Source: Putridiphycobacter roseus
Lineage (GTDB): Bacteria > Bacteroidota > Bacteroidia > Flavobacteriales_D > Crocinitomicaceae
Length of the DNA stretch: 64,000 bases
Direction of reading: 5' to 3'
NCBI RefSeq assembly: GCF_003234935.1
Contig: NZ_QKSB01000002.1
Coordinates: forward strand, 124,001 to 188,000
Position 1 is the first letter of the stretch, and each line of letters starts with the position of its first letter. The position numbers and the translations under genes are program-made. This document shows, in pieces, positions 25,880-35,275 of the stretch. The notes under the pieces were generated by a model, which ran no database searches, was not told the origin of the DNA, and saw nothing but the letters and a program-made list of their open reading frames with translations.

Positions 25880-26602
25880 TTTAATTCCATTTTTTAATTA
25901 AGCCTTGTACAGACAGGTATCAGTCAATCATAAATCTCTAAATACGATTCAAAGCAATTTCACAAACCATATATAAAACAGAACTTTTTACACAGTACTA
26001 GTTTATAAATCATTACAGTAGGTAAATATACATTATTTTTTTTAAAAGAAATACTGACATTACAATTAGTCAAATTCGGAGAAGTAAAAGTTATATGGGA
26101 AATGCATTTAAATAAGCTGTTTCGGCTTTTCCCTTCCCTACAGCAGCAATTACTTCACGCCAAGTTAAAGGAGGGATTTTTGTGGCCGTCATAAAATATA
26201 CCAAACGGACCAATGCGTGTTTCGAGATGCTTTACGTTTTAGAAAAGAGTTAAGCTAATCATGGATTTTTTTTCTTCCAATAACTTGTTTGGCTATACCA
26301 TAATCCTGCACAATCCACAACAAATAATCGCAATCGATTAACACTCCTTTGTTTTGGAAATATCACGAATGAAATTCATTTGAATTTGAAATAGATAAAA
26401 CAATAAGTAAGTACACTTACCTTGCTATTTATTTGACTGTTCGTCATGCTTTAGATGCTTTTAGCACAATTGATTACACTTTTTCTTGTTTTTTTTGAAT
26501 TTACACCACCGATCTATGAGGTTAACCCATTAAGACCTTGACAAAAAAAAACGAGATAGTACCATGGTACTACCTCGTTTTACACTTAAAAAAGGTACTT
26601 AT
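25880..26602. other. Long intergenic region with a possible decayed gene
   Basis: About 720 bases without an intact gene. On the minus strand about 26091-26340 there is a stretch of plausible protein in pieces: LLWIVQDYGIAKQVIGRKK in one frame and, after a frame change, TATKIPPLTWREVIAAVGKG to a stop at 26091-26093. This could be the fossil of a short gene, but I do not recognise the family. The rest looks random and AT-rich. A terminator at 26551 closes the region. Confidence 0.35.
26551..26578 (-). terminator. Terminator after the AhpD-like gene
   Basis: Stem ACGAG-TAGTAC with one mismatch around CATG, complement on the other side, and a run of A in the plus strand (T run on the minus strand) beyond. 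It lies 24 bases after the stop of the 26603 gene. Confidence 0.75.
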
Positions 26603-27154
26603 TTATTTGCGCCAAGCAAACTTTTGGAATGGTTCGTCAACAGCTGTGTTTGCAGCATGGTTAGTATAATTACTCATAATTTTCTGAGCATATCCAATTA
26701 AAATCTCTAAGTAATGTCTGGTACTGTAGCCAGCATTAAAAAACGCTTGCATACTTTCATCTGAAATTACACCTCTATCTTTTACAATTAATAAAGTCAT
26801 GTCTTTTAAAGCTTGTAATTTTGCCGTTGGCATTGCAGTATTGTTGCGCAAAGCTTCGGTTAATGCTTCATCTACCTTCATTGAATGTGCAATTGCTGTA
26901 TGTGCGGGCACGCAATAATGGCAATCGTTTTCTACATTAATGGTTTGCCAAACGACAGTAACTTCTTCTGCATCAAAATCAGTTTTATCTTTAAATATTG
27001 CGCCTATCGATTTGTATGCCTCTACCAAAGCTGGTGATTCTGCCATTACTCCCATTAGGTTGGGTAATCTTCCAAATCCTTTTACAGATTCTTCAAGCAT
27101 TTGTTTTGACGCTTCTGGTGCTGATTCTATGGTGTGTATTTTAAATGTTGTCAT
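26603..27154 (-). CDS. Carboxymuconolactone decarboxylase / AhpD-like protein
   Basis: A 183-residue all-helical protein of the AhpD-like superfamily. The active-site motif is WQTINVENDCHYCVPAHTAIAH: two Cys separated by two residues, followed by a His, the set used by AhpD-type alkyl hydroperoxidases. Members of this subgroup are involved in peroxide or aldehyde defence. It is the last gene of a minus-strand set with a peroxiredoxin and an AraC regulator, which fits an oxidative stress role. Spacing to the peroxiredoxin gene is 64 bases, so co-transcription is possible. Confidence 0.86.
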   Translation of the reverse strand: MTTFKIHTIESAPEASKQMLEESVKGFGRLPNLMGVMAESPALVEAYKSIGAIFKDKTDFDAEEVTVVWQTINVENDCHYCVPAHTAIAHSMKVDEALTEALRNNTAMPTAKLQALKDMTLLIVKDRGVISDESMQAFFNAGYSTRHYLEILIGYAQKIMSNYTNHAANTAVDEPFQKFAWRK

Positions 27155-27218
27155 GTTTGTATTTTTTTTTAATTAAGTAATCTATTTTGTCCAGTAAGTT
27201 AGTTGCAGCTGCAATGAT

Positions 27219-27746
27219 TTAGTAATTCAATAATTCTGAAACGGGAATGTGATCTCCAAAATCTTTTCCGTAATGTGCTTTAATAATTTTTTGATTTTCA
27301 TCAATCAAGAAATCTGCAGGAATAATGGGTTTATCTTTCATTGATTTTAAATTGAAAAACCCACTCGTCATTGCTTTAAAAACATTGACCGGATTGATCA
27401 TTGTTTTTATCATGCCACCATAAGATGTGGTGATGCCGTATTGTTTATATATTTTAAATGAAGGATCAGCAATAATTGGAAAATGAGGATTTTGTTTTCC
27501 TGCGTATTTATTTATTTCTTCTGCTGTGGATGCAAAAAGTGCAATCACTTTTATTCCTTTTTTTGCTAGGGCTTCATGACCTTTAATTAATTCTTGAACC
27601 GCCATATTACAAAATGGACAGGTGGCTACTCTAAAAAAGGTAAGCAATACCTTTTGTCCATCATAGTCATTTAAGTCTATTTTTCGACCGTGTATATCTT
27701 TTCCTATAAATTGAATGGCTTTATCATTTGTTGCTAATTGCTTCAT
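27219..27746 (-). CDS. Peroxiredoxin / AhpC-TSA family thiol protein
   Basis: A 175-residue cytoplasmic thioredoxin-fold protein. VLLTFFRVATCPFCNMAVQEL gives a CPFC pair at about residues 41-44 at the place of the peroxidatic Cys. The following KGIKVIALFASTAEEINKYA and FPIIADPSFKIYKQYGI are typical peroxiredoxin-like segments. There is no signal peptide. A good promoter (TTG-N17-TAAATTTG) lies upstream. It is likely expressed with the AhpD-like gene downstream; the two may work in the same peroxide-defence pathway. Confidence 0.82.
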   Translation of the reverse strand: MKQLATNDKAIQFIGKDIHGRKIDLNDYDGQKVLLTFFRVATCPFCNMAVQELIKGHEALAKKGIKVIALFASTAEEINKYAGKQNPHFPIIADPSFKIYKQYGITTSYGGMIKTMINPVNVFKAMTSGFFNLKSMKDKPIIPADFLIDENQKIIKAHYGKDFGDHIPVSELLNY

Positions 27747-27774
27747 AAATTATGCTTTTGTATTGTTTACAGTG

Positions 27775-27802
27775 CAAATTTATGCTTGATTGATTCAAAC
27801 AA
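27775..27802 (-). promoter_or_regulatory. Promoter of the peroxiredoxin gene
   Basis: On the minus strand TTG (27800-27802), 17 bases, then TAAATTTG (27775-27782): a full match to the Bacteroidota -33/-7 pattern, 28 bases before the ATG. Confidence 0.6.
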
Positions 27803-27899
27803 AAAGGAGATAAAGTTCAGGATTGAGGATAATTAATTCAAATGCGTGTTTTGAATCAAAATTATGGTAATTGACGCTCCTTAAAATGAAAAGCATGGA

Positions 27900-28751
27900 C
27901 TATTTACTGTGTTGCGCGCGAAACTCTGTTGGCGTTTTTCCTGTATTCTTTTTAAATATTCTGGTAAAGTATTGCGGGTCGTTATACCCCGTTTCAAATG
28001 CAATTTCACTAATAGTCATTTCGGCATTTCGCAATAGGTTTTCTGCCTTTTTTAACCTTTTATTGGTGATGTACTTAATTGGCGTGGTCTCAAATTCCTT
28101 TTTAAATGCACGCATAAAACTAGATAAACTCATTTGACACAATAGTGCCAACTCTTCCATTCCAAGGTTAGAATAAGTATGTAAGGCAATGATATCTTTA
28201 AAATCGGTAAGTCTGGATGTGTATAGATTCTTTATCAGCTCTAAAACAGATTCAATGTTTTTAGACTGAATGAGGAGCAGTACCAATTCCTTAATTTTCA
28301 ACTCCAATAAATCATCATTAACTAAGCTAGGGTTTTCAAAATAAAAATCCAGTGATTCAATAAATTTAGAGATCATTTTGGAGTCTACTATCTTTTTTGA
28401 TTGGGTGTTTAGCGCATCTTCAATAATGGTATTGGGTAATTCATTTTCATAAATCTGTTTGAGAATATCGGGATATAAATGAATGGCAATAACTTCCACC
28501 TCATCTTCATTTCTTTCGTTTAAAAATTCAATAAAATAAGCGTCACATTGAAATAAAATAGCCTCTTTAGATTCGATCTTTACTTTTTCTTGAGAAGAAT
28601 GAAAAGTGGCATCCGCATTTTTGATGTACATAAAACAACCTTGATTTTGAAATATTCTTTCATGTGTCAAAGGTGGCTTTACAATAGCTCTTTCAATTAA
28701 AATTTCATTTTTGTAGGTAAAAGCGTGTGTTTTTGTAATCATTTTTGTCAT
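27900..28751 (-). CDS. AraC family transcriptional regulator
   Basis: A 283-residue regulator with a cupin-like N-terminal ligand domain and two C-terminal HTHs. The second HTH and its end carry the AraC signature: SEIAFETGYNDPQYFTRIFK followed by NTGKTPTEFRAQ. The first HTH is GMEELALLCQMSLSSFMRAFKK. It could start at 28751 or at the in-frame ATG at 28742. A TAAATTTG box (28828-28835) lies upstream. The peroxiredoxin and AhpD-like genes follow on the same strand after 153 bases and are candidate targets. Confidence 0.92.
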   Translation of the reverse strand: MTKMITKTHAFTYKNEILIERAIVKPPLTHERIFQNQGCFMYIKNADATFHSSQEKVKIESKEAILFQCDAYFIEFLNERNEDEVEVIAIHLYPDILKQIYENELPNTIIEDALNTQSKKIVDSKMISKFIESLDFYFENPSLVNDDLLELKIKELVLLLIQSKNIESVLELIKNLYTSRLTDFKDIIALHTYSNLGMEELALLCQMSLSSFMRAFKKEFETTPIKYITNKRLKKAENLLRNAEMTISEIAFETGYNDPQYFTRIFKKNTGKTPTEFRAQHSK

Positions 28752-28865
28752 TTGAGTTTGCCGCTGTATAAATCACAAAGGCTTAAACTGTTTTGCAACG
28801 TGTGTTTGCTTAGGCTTGTATAATGTACAAATTTAAGCAAAACCAATTTAGGGATGAATCCGTTT

Positions 28866-29246
28866 TTATGATTTTGTAAATAACCTAAGCAGTAATAAAT
28901 TATACACAATAGGTTCTATAAAAATAATCAGCAATGACCAATCAGAAGCGCTCAAACCATAACTGATTGCCAGCAGATATAAGGCAAAATTCAAAAATAT
29001 AGTCCAAACAATAATGGGCAGGACAAATGCTAAAAGTTTGTTTTGACTTTTTACATATGAAAAATTAAATAGGTGAATGACTGCGTTTAATAAAGCATAA
29101 ACAAAACTGCCCATTAATGCAATTATCCATACAGCATCTTGATGGCGTTTACTTTCACCACCATATAATATACCTAACACAAAAAACGCTAAAACAAAAC
29201 CAATTACTATCTGCATGATAAAGTATTTTTTCATTGATTTTTTCAT
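28866..29246 (-). CDS. Four-helix membrane protein, function unknown
   Basis: A 126-residue protein with four predicted transmembrane helices at about 9-27, 38-60, 68-90 and 100-122. It has no recognisable motif. It lies 56 bases after a lipoprotein gene on the same strand; the gap carries a GC-richer motif (GGCATAGCTAACGCC on the minus strand) unlike the surroundings. It belongs to a run of small single genes that ends near 31 kb. Confidence 0.62.
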   Translation of the reverse strand: MKKSMKKYFIMQIVIGFVLAFFVLGILYGGESKRHQDAVWIIALMGSFVYALLNAVIHLFNFSYVKSQNKLLAFVLPIIVWTIFLNFALYLLAISYGLSASDWSLLIIFIEPIVYNLLLLRLFTKS

Positions 29247-29302
29247 ACCTCAGCATGTTTGTATTGCTAGTTTTACGGTTTTTATATGGCGTTAGCTATG
29301 CC

Positions 29303-30004
29303 TTATATTATTCTAATTTTTATTATTTTACCAGTGGATTTGAAATCTGATTTTTTAAGATCAATTTGATCGCTGTTGACTTTTATTTTTCCAATAAAGT
29401 CCTTTTCGTTTAGAATAAATTGAGCATTTACGGCTTTTGTTTCCATCACATACATCCCACTAACGTAGGTATACCATATTTTATAATCAGGATAAGTTTT
29501 TATAAATTCTTCAATTGTTGCGTTTACACCAATGCCTTCAAAAGTCTGGAATAGGCTGGAAAGCACCATAATCTCTCCAATATTTTGAGTATATTCTCCT
29601 GTCTGAAAATTATATTCAGGTTTTATATTTAATACATCATTTGAGTTTTCTTTTACTAAATAAACTGTTTCCGCTTCAGGTCCTTCTTCAGTCATTCTAG
29701 TTTGCGTTTCCTTTTTTAGGGTATAATCATCAGCTGTTTCAGGATATGGTATTTGATTACCAATTTTAAATTTCCCTGCTGCGTTATTACCAATTAAATA
29801 GTTATTATTTATTTTCTTTTTTCCTTCCTGTTTATCCATTGGCTCTTGAGGAATTTCTTTCGTTTTTGACCTTAAAGCGAGGAGTTCTTTTTCTTGTTTT
29901 AATAACTCAATTTCTTTTTGAAGAAGTTCTTTTTCCTTATCCGAATTTGAATTACAGCCCATAAACAGGAGTGCTAGTGCAAAAATTGTTATTTGTATTT
30001 TCAT
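29303..30004 (-). CDS. Lipoprotein with N-terminal coiled coil, function unknown
   Basis: A 233-residue lipoprotein. MKIQITIFALALLFMGC gives a lipobox (LFMGC), then a short charged coiled coil with repeats of KELLQKEIELLKQEKELLAL, then a folded domain with YPETADDYTLKKE and GIGVNATIEEFIKTYPDYKIWYTYVSGMYV. The C-terminal part resembles small DUF1131-like or export-associated beta domains, but I cannot name the family. The gene is alone, with a 56-base gap to the next. Confidence 0.65.
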   Translation of the reverse strand: MKIQITIFALALLFMGCNSNSDKEKELLQKEIELLKQEKELLALRSKTKEIPQEPMDKQEGKKKINNNYLIGNNAAGKFKIGNQIPYPETADDYTLKKETQTRMTEEGPEAETVYLVKENSNDVLNIKPEYNFQTGEYTQNIGEIMVLSSLFQTFEGIGVNATIEEFIKTYPDYKIWYTYVSGMYVMETKAVNAQFILNEKDFIGKIKVNSDQIDLKKSDFKSTGKIIKIRII

Positions 30005-30188
30005 TTTTTTATTATTAAACCCAAAACAAGAGCGAATAAACCACTAACCGTAATCTTAACCACGTATTTTTTTGATTTATAAACAAATATATTTAAACGG
30101 TTTTACAATTACTAAAATTAACAATACCTGTTATGCACAAATTTTGATGTGTTACACAAATCAATGAGTGCTTACAATCCCTCTAATT

Positions 30189-30334
30189 TTACTTTAATAA
30201 AAGCTGACGACACCCCGGACCTATCCACTTTTTTATTGTATTTATTGCCGTTTCTTCTCCTACTGTTTTATCCGTGCCAAAACCGATTGATGGGATTTTT
30301 TCACCATTAATTAATTTAAAATATTTGTTTCCAT
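30189..30334 (-). pseudogene. Decayed N-terminus of an aldo/keto reductase
   Basis: On the minus strand, from the ATG at 30334 the frame breaks after seven codons, but in the next frame KYFKLINGEKIPSIGFGT, then VGEETAINTIKKWIGPGCRQ, is read to a stop at 30189-30191. This fits the aldo/keto reductase opening (NGxxIPxLGFGT, helix, GYRHID). The frame shift could be one lost A in the run after GAAAC. About 47 residues remain; the catalytic Tyr and Lys are gone. Confidence 0.6.
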
Positions 30335-30388
30335 ATTATTTCCCCACAATATTACCTGCTAATTTTTTAAAATCAACTGGATATTCAT

Positions 30389-30697
30389 TTACATCATTGC
30401 GCAATCCATAAAATCGGTGAGCATATGAAAAAGCAAGCCAATACCTATGATTTTAAAAGGCTTGGGTAAAAAAAGTAAACCTACATAAACAACCAAGGCT
30501 GCATATGTATGCAAAAAATGAAAATTAATACTACAGCGATCGGCTTGAAAAATTGGATCCGCAAATAAATGATCCAGGTCCACCAACATGGTTGCAATTA
30601 ATATAAAATACACTTTTTTCCATTCTTTTCTATAAGCTACAAAGGCAATAAAAAATGGGAAACCAAGGTGTAAAAAGTAATGAATAAATGTTTGCAT
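30389..30697 (-). CDS. DUF6122 family small membrane protein
   Basis: A 102-residue protein of about three to four helices. The sequence HYFLHLGFPFFIAFVA, VDLDHLFADPIFQADRCSINFH and HTYAALVVYVGLLFL corresponds to the DUF6122 family (formerly an unnamed Bacteroidota family) with conserved VDLDH, RCSI and FHMLTD. The His-Asp pattern might bind metal, as in YdjM-like membrane hydrolases, but this is not shown. Immediately downstream (30189) lies the aldo/keto reductase remnant. Confidence 0.8.
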   Translation of the reverse strand: MQTFIHYFLHLGFPFFIAFVAYRKEWKKVYFILIATMLVDLDHLFADPIFQADRCSINFHFLHTYAALVVYVGLLFLPKPFKIIGIGLLFHMLTDFMDCAMM

Positions 30698-30736
30698 AAA
30701 GCCTAAAATATTAAGGTGATAACTATGGTGTTAAAT

Positions 30737-31054
30737 CTATATGCAGCATGTTTCAATATTCAACAAGGATATTATTACAATTACAAATGATCGGGCAATA
30801 AAATCTAATTTAACATTCGAATTTTTATGTTGTCCCTCCTTATCGTTGTCGTCATATTCTTCGATTGCATTTTCATACCCTAAAATTTTCTCCAGTATAA
30901 TTTCAACAATACTTTCTTGGTCATTGATCGATAAATCTTCGGGTACACTTTGTGGGTTAAGATCGGCAGTATCTACACTGATATTAAGTAAATAAAGTGC
31001 CATAACCCCCCATAGAATATTAATAAGGAGACTATTTCTTAATGCTGTAATCAC
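30737..31054 (-). CDS. Small conserved membrane protein, function unknown
   Basis: A 105-residue protein with a hydrophobic N-terminal helix (LLINILWGVMALYLLNIS), an acidic middle (INDQESIVEIILEKILGYENAIEEYDDND) and a second hydrophobic segment near the C-terminus (ARSFVIVIISLLNI). I have a memory of similar small proteins in Bacteroidota but no function. The acidic middle points out of the membrane. It is read divergently from the WG-repeat gene at 31186. Confidence 0.6.
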   Translation of the reverse strand: MITALRNSLLINILWGVMALYLLNISVDTADLNPQSVPEDLSINDQESIVEIILEKILGYENAIEEYDDNDKEGQHKNSNVKLDFIARSFVIVIISLLNIETCCI

Positions 31055-31185
31055 TGCTCAAAATTATAAAATAAAGCTAACTTAGTGCTAGCCGTAAAGT
31101 TAATTTAACGATTGTTAAACTTTTGCAAATTCAAATAACTTATGTTTATTGTAACTATACGCGCCACTAAATTGTTTTATTCAAT

Positions 31186-32706
31186 ATGAAACCTAATATC
31201 AATGTCCTCTTCATTTGTTGGCTATTCCATGTTGCTTTTAATGTGTCTCATGCGCAATATGATAGTCTTTCGAGGGTGCATTATCAAACCTATGCGGAAT
31301 ATAGTGTGAATTATAAAAGAGGTTTAATCAATACCGTAACTGCCGACACCCTATTACCCGCCAAATACCGTCAAATTGATATCTTTAGTGAAGGACTTGC
31401 TAGGGTTTACTTAAACAATTCAATAGGATATATGGATACCTCAGGTCAATTTATCATTCCTTTGGGCACCTATCAATCTCCAGGTGGAGGATCGGAAAGA
31501 GGAATGTTCTCTTGCGGACTTGCGGTAGTTCAAAAGGAGGGACTTTATGGGGCCATTAACAAAAAAGGACAGGTTATTATTCCTTTTAAGTCGCGCCAAT
31601 TAGTCAACTTCACCGACCAAACTGCGATTACTTTCGAGCAGAAAAAATACGGACTACTCAATACTGAAAATGAAATACTATTTGAACTGGAATATGACCA
31701 GCTTTGGAAATACAAGTCCTTCATTTATTTGAAAAAAGATAATAAAATGGCCTTTGCCGACCTTGCTGGGGATTTAAAGTGTAAGTTTGAATTTGATAAG
31801 GTAGCACCGAATAGATACGGAGGGGTTATACTCACAAAAAATGAACAAGATGGTTATGCCAATCCAGCTGGAATTCAAATAATAAATTGTGCATTCGATC
31901 ACATTTTATGGTATAACCCCTTGGGCAAGACCACCTGGGTAATGGACAAGGAATTTTTAAGCATTTTGGACAGCAATTTAAGTCCCTTAGCTTCCATTGC
32001 AAATGGTGCAGTAATACATCCCAGTTCACCTAATAACCCCACCGCTATTCATTCAGCTGACAGCATTCAATATTTTGACTCAAATGGCATTTTAGTTGGT
32101 ACTACTTATCAATATTTAAAACAAAAACATGCAAGTGCATACCGATTTAAGAATGACAAATGTATTGTCGCCAAAAACGATAAATGGGGAATGATTGATG
32201 CAAATGGTAGGGTATTGATTCCCTTTGACTATGATTGGCTAATGCCACCTTCGTCTTTAAATTATTTAATTGCAAAAAAAGGAAATTTAAATGGCATGGT
32301 AGACAGCAACAATAGGATAATATTAAACTTTAAGGAGCGGTCAATCAATCACCTTAACTACGCCGGAATTGAGGCACTTCAGCAAGTAATTGATGCCGAA
32401 AAGTGGGCAGAGCGTGTAGCGTCAAAAATTAAAATCAGCAGACAAGAAGCGGTAAAAAAAGCAATGCGTAAAAACATGTATTACCAAAGTGAAAGTGCTG
32501 CAGCTGACGTGTGTAAGCTGATTACTGAAAATGAGGAAATTGTTTGGGAAATTGTCACCTACAAAAGTGGGTATACCGACAAGGGTGATTGTGCAAAGAC
32601 AAACGGATGTAGTATTGTATATAAAAAGCAGATAAAAATCAATGCAGTTACAGGAAAAGTAGTGGCTAAAAATTCAAGTAAATCACTTTATCCGAATTAC
32701 GAATAA
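31186..32706 (+). CDS. Secreted WG-repeat protein
   Basis: A 506-residue protein with signal peptide (MKPNINVLFICWLFHVAFNVSHAQ). Most of the sequence consists of WG-type beta repeats: GYMDTSGQFIIPLGTY, GLYGAINKKGQVIIPFKS, KYGLLNTENEILFELEYD, DKWGMIDANGRVLIPFDYDW and NLNGMVDSNNRIIL. The C-terminal 100 residues (EAVKKAMRKNMYY, ending with a DCAKTNGCSIVYKKQI segment) are a different domain. It is shorter than, and of the same type as, the 14220 gene but not next to it. Role in the cell envelope is inferred only. Confidence 0.82.
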   Translation: MKPNINVLFICWLFHVAFNVSHAQYDSLSRVHYQTYAEYSVNYKRGLINTVTADTLLPAKYRQIDIFSEGLARVYLNNSIGYMDTSGQFIIPLGTYQSPGGGSERGMFSCGLAVVQKEGLYGAINKKGQVIIPFKSRQLVNFTDQTAITFEQKKYGLLNTENEILFELEYDQLWKYKSFIYLKKDNKMAFADLAGDLKCKFEFDKVAPNRYGGVILTKNEQDGYANPAGIQIINCAFDHILWYNPLGKTTWVMDKEFLSILDSNLSPLASIANGAVIHPSSPNNPTAIHSADSIQYFDSNGILVGTTYQYLKQKHASAYRFKNDKCIVAKNDKWGMIDANGRVLIPFDYDWLMPPSSLNYLIAKKGNLNGMVDSNNRIILNFKERSINHLNYAGIEALQQVIDAEKWAERVASKIKISRQEAVKKAMRKNMYYQSESAAADVCKLITENEEIVWEIVTYKSGYTDKGDCAKTNGCSIVYKKQIKINAVTGKVVAKNSSKSLYPNYE

Positions 32707-32746
32707 AAGCGGTTTATTCCTTTTAATTTAACCCAATTCGCGGAAT

Positions 32747-35257
32747 TTACCAAGACCATTGATTCGTATAAGTATTTAAAAAATCAAAGCCTATTTTAAA
32801 CCTAAAGTAGGGCTGCACAATATCGTTGAACTGGCCGGTATAAACGAAAGCGAATTTATAATATTCTTTTAAAAACCGGAATTTTCGTTCTACTCCTATA
32901 AAAAACTCTGAGTGGTTATAATCAAACTCGTCCAACAGGATAAAACTCCCCCCTACAAATGTTTCAAAACGCAACTTTTGAATCAAGGGAATTTTATTGA
33001 GGAATAACCCGTTAAAATGATGCACGTAAAAGGCTTGTACATAAGGAGCACTTGTGTTATAGTTGGTATCTATTCCCTGGTGAGACTCTAATGGATTTGT
33101 AAATAAAGCAACATCTGACTGCTTGATGAATTTATGTTCAATAATTCTTAAGTCTTGTTTATTGAGAAAGGAACCACCAATTACTTTCCATTTTGAATCC
33201 CCGTAATTGCCCAAATTAATTTCGTCGGAAACTCTAAATTCTAATTGATTAAATCGCACTTCACTGCCAAACAGGTTTGGGATACCTTGTTTAAAACTCA
33301 CTTCAAGTTCGGGATAAACCGATCCAATAATTAATTTTTCATTTTGCTTGATGATGTATTTTTGGTTAAATCGGTACTGAAATTTAAACTCAACAAAGGA
33401 GACCGTATAGGGCTTAAATGCAGGGGGTGTAGGAAATAGTTTCGGCTCGGCAGTATCTAACTGTTCGAAATAGGTGAATATTGGTCCTAATTCTATATCT
33501 CCTAGCGGTTGGCGATCCGCATAACTAAATTTAATGCGACCATACAGTCCATTTACAATCTCTCTTCGGTGTGCTAGGCTTACAAATTTATTACTGATAT
33601 AGCTGCCTGCGCCTAACACATAATTAACTGCTGTGGTTTGGTTGGTAATACGGTCGTAATCATTCCCAACTGCTACTGCTACACTGCCAAATTTCATGGG
33701 TAAAAAGGTATACTCCAAAGCGAGTGTTGGTTTTAAATCTTTATTTAAAAAACCATAATTCAAGGAGGGACTGATTTTTATTTTATGATTATTTTCAAAT
33801 TTTTTTGAGTAGTCACCAGAGAATTTGAATCGAACCCCACCTACTCCAAATAATTCAAAACTTCCCAATAATGGTGCAATATAAATTTCTTGCTCTTTAA
33901 ATCTATTCCGAAAACCAACACCGCTTAAAAAAATATCTCCGAGTGTAATTTTATTAAAAACAGCATCCACACTGTCTAAATAGTGCTCACTTTGTTTAAC
34001 GGAATCAATACGCTCTTGTTCTCCAATAAAATGTAATTCACTGTCTTTTAATTTGAGTGGTCTGTTTTTATTCCAAAAGACGGAGTCTTTGCTAAAAGCA
34101 TCCGCCGAATAATTAGAGATTTCATTTTTAAAATCTTTGACCCTAATGGCCCTGTTGAATACATAGTCGGAATGCTTTACCCTTGTATTTGCGCGAATAA
34201 AATCTTCATCCTCTTGAATGGTATAAGTAAATTCTCGTCTTACCACTACCCAATTTCCATCTATATTTTCGTAATCTTGAATCACATTAAAATCATAGAA
34301 AAAAGGCATTGCACTTGGGTTGATAGAAAGGTTGAAAGATTTTACAGCCCATATGTCCGCAACAATATACAATTGCCCTTTGAGTAATGCAGCATTTTTA
34401 AAACGAGGGGTCACTTGAATTTCATATATTTTCAGTTCATTTTCATAAAATATATTGTTCAATTCAAATTTGTAATTGGTGAAAGCTTGTGCACCAAAAG
34501 GCGAAGTAATGGGGTATTCTGCTATTTTGGGTAAGTCAATCATGTGCTGGTATAGGTTGAAATCACCATCTTGTACTTTCTCGTAAAAAATATACGGATC
34601 GACTTCTACCGCTTGAATGGGTGTGATAATGTCTTCTTGGTAGTAATCAATGAAGGATTCTGCTACTGCTGCTTCCTTGTCGGAATAATCGTGTTGGGCA
34701 ATGATTTTTTCGTGGTACGTATTTTTTGCAATAAAAGTCGTTTGAGAAATGGACTCAATTAAACTCATTTTAGCCGGTGCTTTTACAGTTGAATCCTGTA
34801 TTCGAGGCTCGCGCTCAAGTCCTGTTTTTAAATAAGTATTACAGGTATAATTATCGACTTGTAAAGCCATCTTACTCCTGTTGTCTTGCATGTGCTTGAT
34901 TACTGTATTCGCAACGTTTATCTTTTTTGCTAAGACCTCAACGGATTCTAATTTAATTGATTTTTCTTTTAATGAAATATCAAATACATTTAATTTTTTT
35001 TGAATAAAAACGGTTACCACTGTATCTTCCATCCCCATCATTTTAAAGTGGATAGGATATTGATCTGCTTTTTTTAATTCTAAAAAATACAAGCCATTAT
35101 AATCAGTAATTACCCCAAATGTAGTGCCGTCAACATAAACCTTCACACCTGGAAGTGGTTCTCCGTTCATATCGGTTACCGCACCCTTTAATACAAATTG
35201 CGCATTCAGTTGAAAGGAAAAAAGTATTCCGATAAGTACAATCCAATACTTCGTCAT
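32747..35257 (-). CDS. Outer-membrane DUF5686 protein with carboxypeptidase-like domain
   Basis: An 836-residue protein with a signal peptide (MTKYWIVLIGILFSFQLNAQ). Residues about 22-100 form a carboxypeptidase-D regulatory-like/SusC-plug-type beta-sandwich (LKGAVTDMNGEPLPGVKVYVDG). The following ANTVIKHMQDNRSKMALQV and TYLKTGLE mark the DUF5686 family, and the rest is a large barrel ending with YTGQFNDIVQPYFRFKIG. Its function is unknown, but it is very common in Bacteroidota. The hydrolase gene at 35276 starts upstream with an 18-base gap, so they may be co-transcribed. Confidence 0.9.
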   Translation of the reverse strand: MTKYWIVLIGILFSFQLNAQFVLKGAVTDMNGEPLPGVKVYVDGTTFGVITDYNGLYFLELKKADQYPIHFKMMGMEDTVVTVFIQKKLNVFDISLKEKSIKLESVEVLAKKINVANTVIKHMQDNRSKMALQVDNYTCNTYLKTGLEREPRIQDSTVKAPAKMSLIESISQTTFIAKNTYHEKIIAQHDYSDKEAAVAESFIDYYQEDIITPIQAVEVDPYIFYEKVQDGDFNLYQHMIDLPKIAEYPITSPFGAQAFTNYKFELNNIFYENELKIYEIQVTPRFKNAALLKGQLYIVADIWAVKSFNLSINPSAMPFFYDFNVIQDYENIDGNWVVVRREFTYTIQEDEDFIRANTRVKHSDYVFNRAIRVKDFKNEISNYSADAFSKDSVFWNKNRPLKLKDSELHFIGEQERIDSVKQSEHYLDSVDAVFNKITLGDIFLSGVGFRNRFKEQEIYIAPLLGSFELFGVGGVRFKFSGDYSKKFENNHKIKISPSLNYGFLNKDLKPTLALEYTFLPMKFGSVAVAVGNDYDRITNQTTAVNYVLGAGSYISNKFVSLAHRREIVNGLYGRIKFSYADRQPLGDIELGPIFTYFEQLDTAEPKLFPTPPAFKPYTVSFVEFKFQYRFNQKYIIKQNEKLIIGSVYPELEVSFKQGIPNLFGSEVRFNQLEFRVSDEINLGNYGDSKWKVIGGSFLNKQDLRIIEHKFIKQSDVALFTNPLESHQGIDTNYNTSAPYVQAFYVHHFNGLFLNKIPLIQKLRFETFVGGSFILLDEFDYNHSEFFIGVERKFRFLKEYYKFAFVYTGQFNDIVQPYFRFKIGFDFLNTYTNQWSW

Positions 35258-35275
35258 TTAGTAATTAAATGTTAA

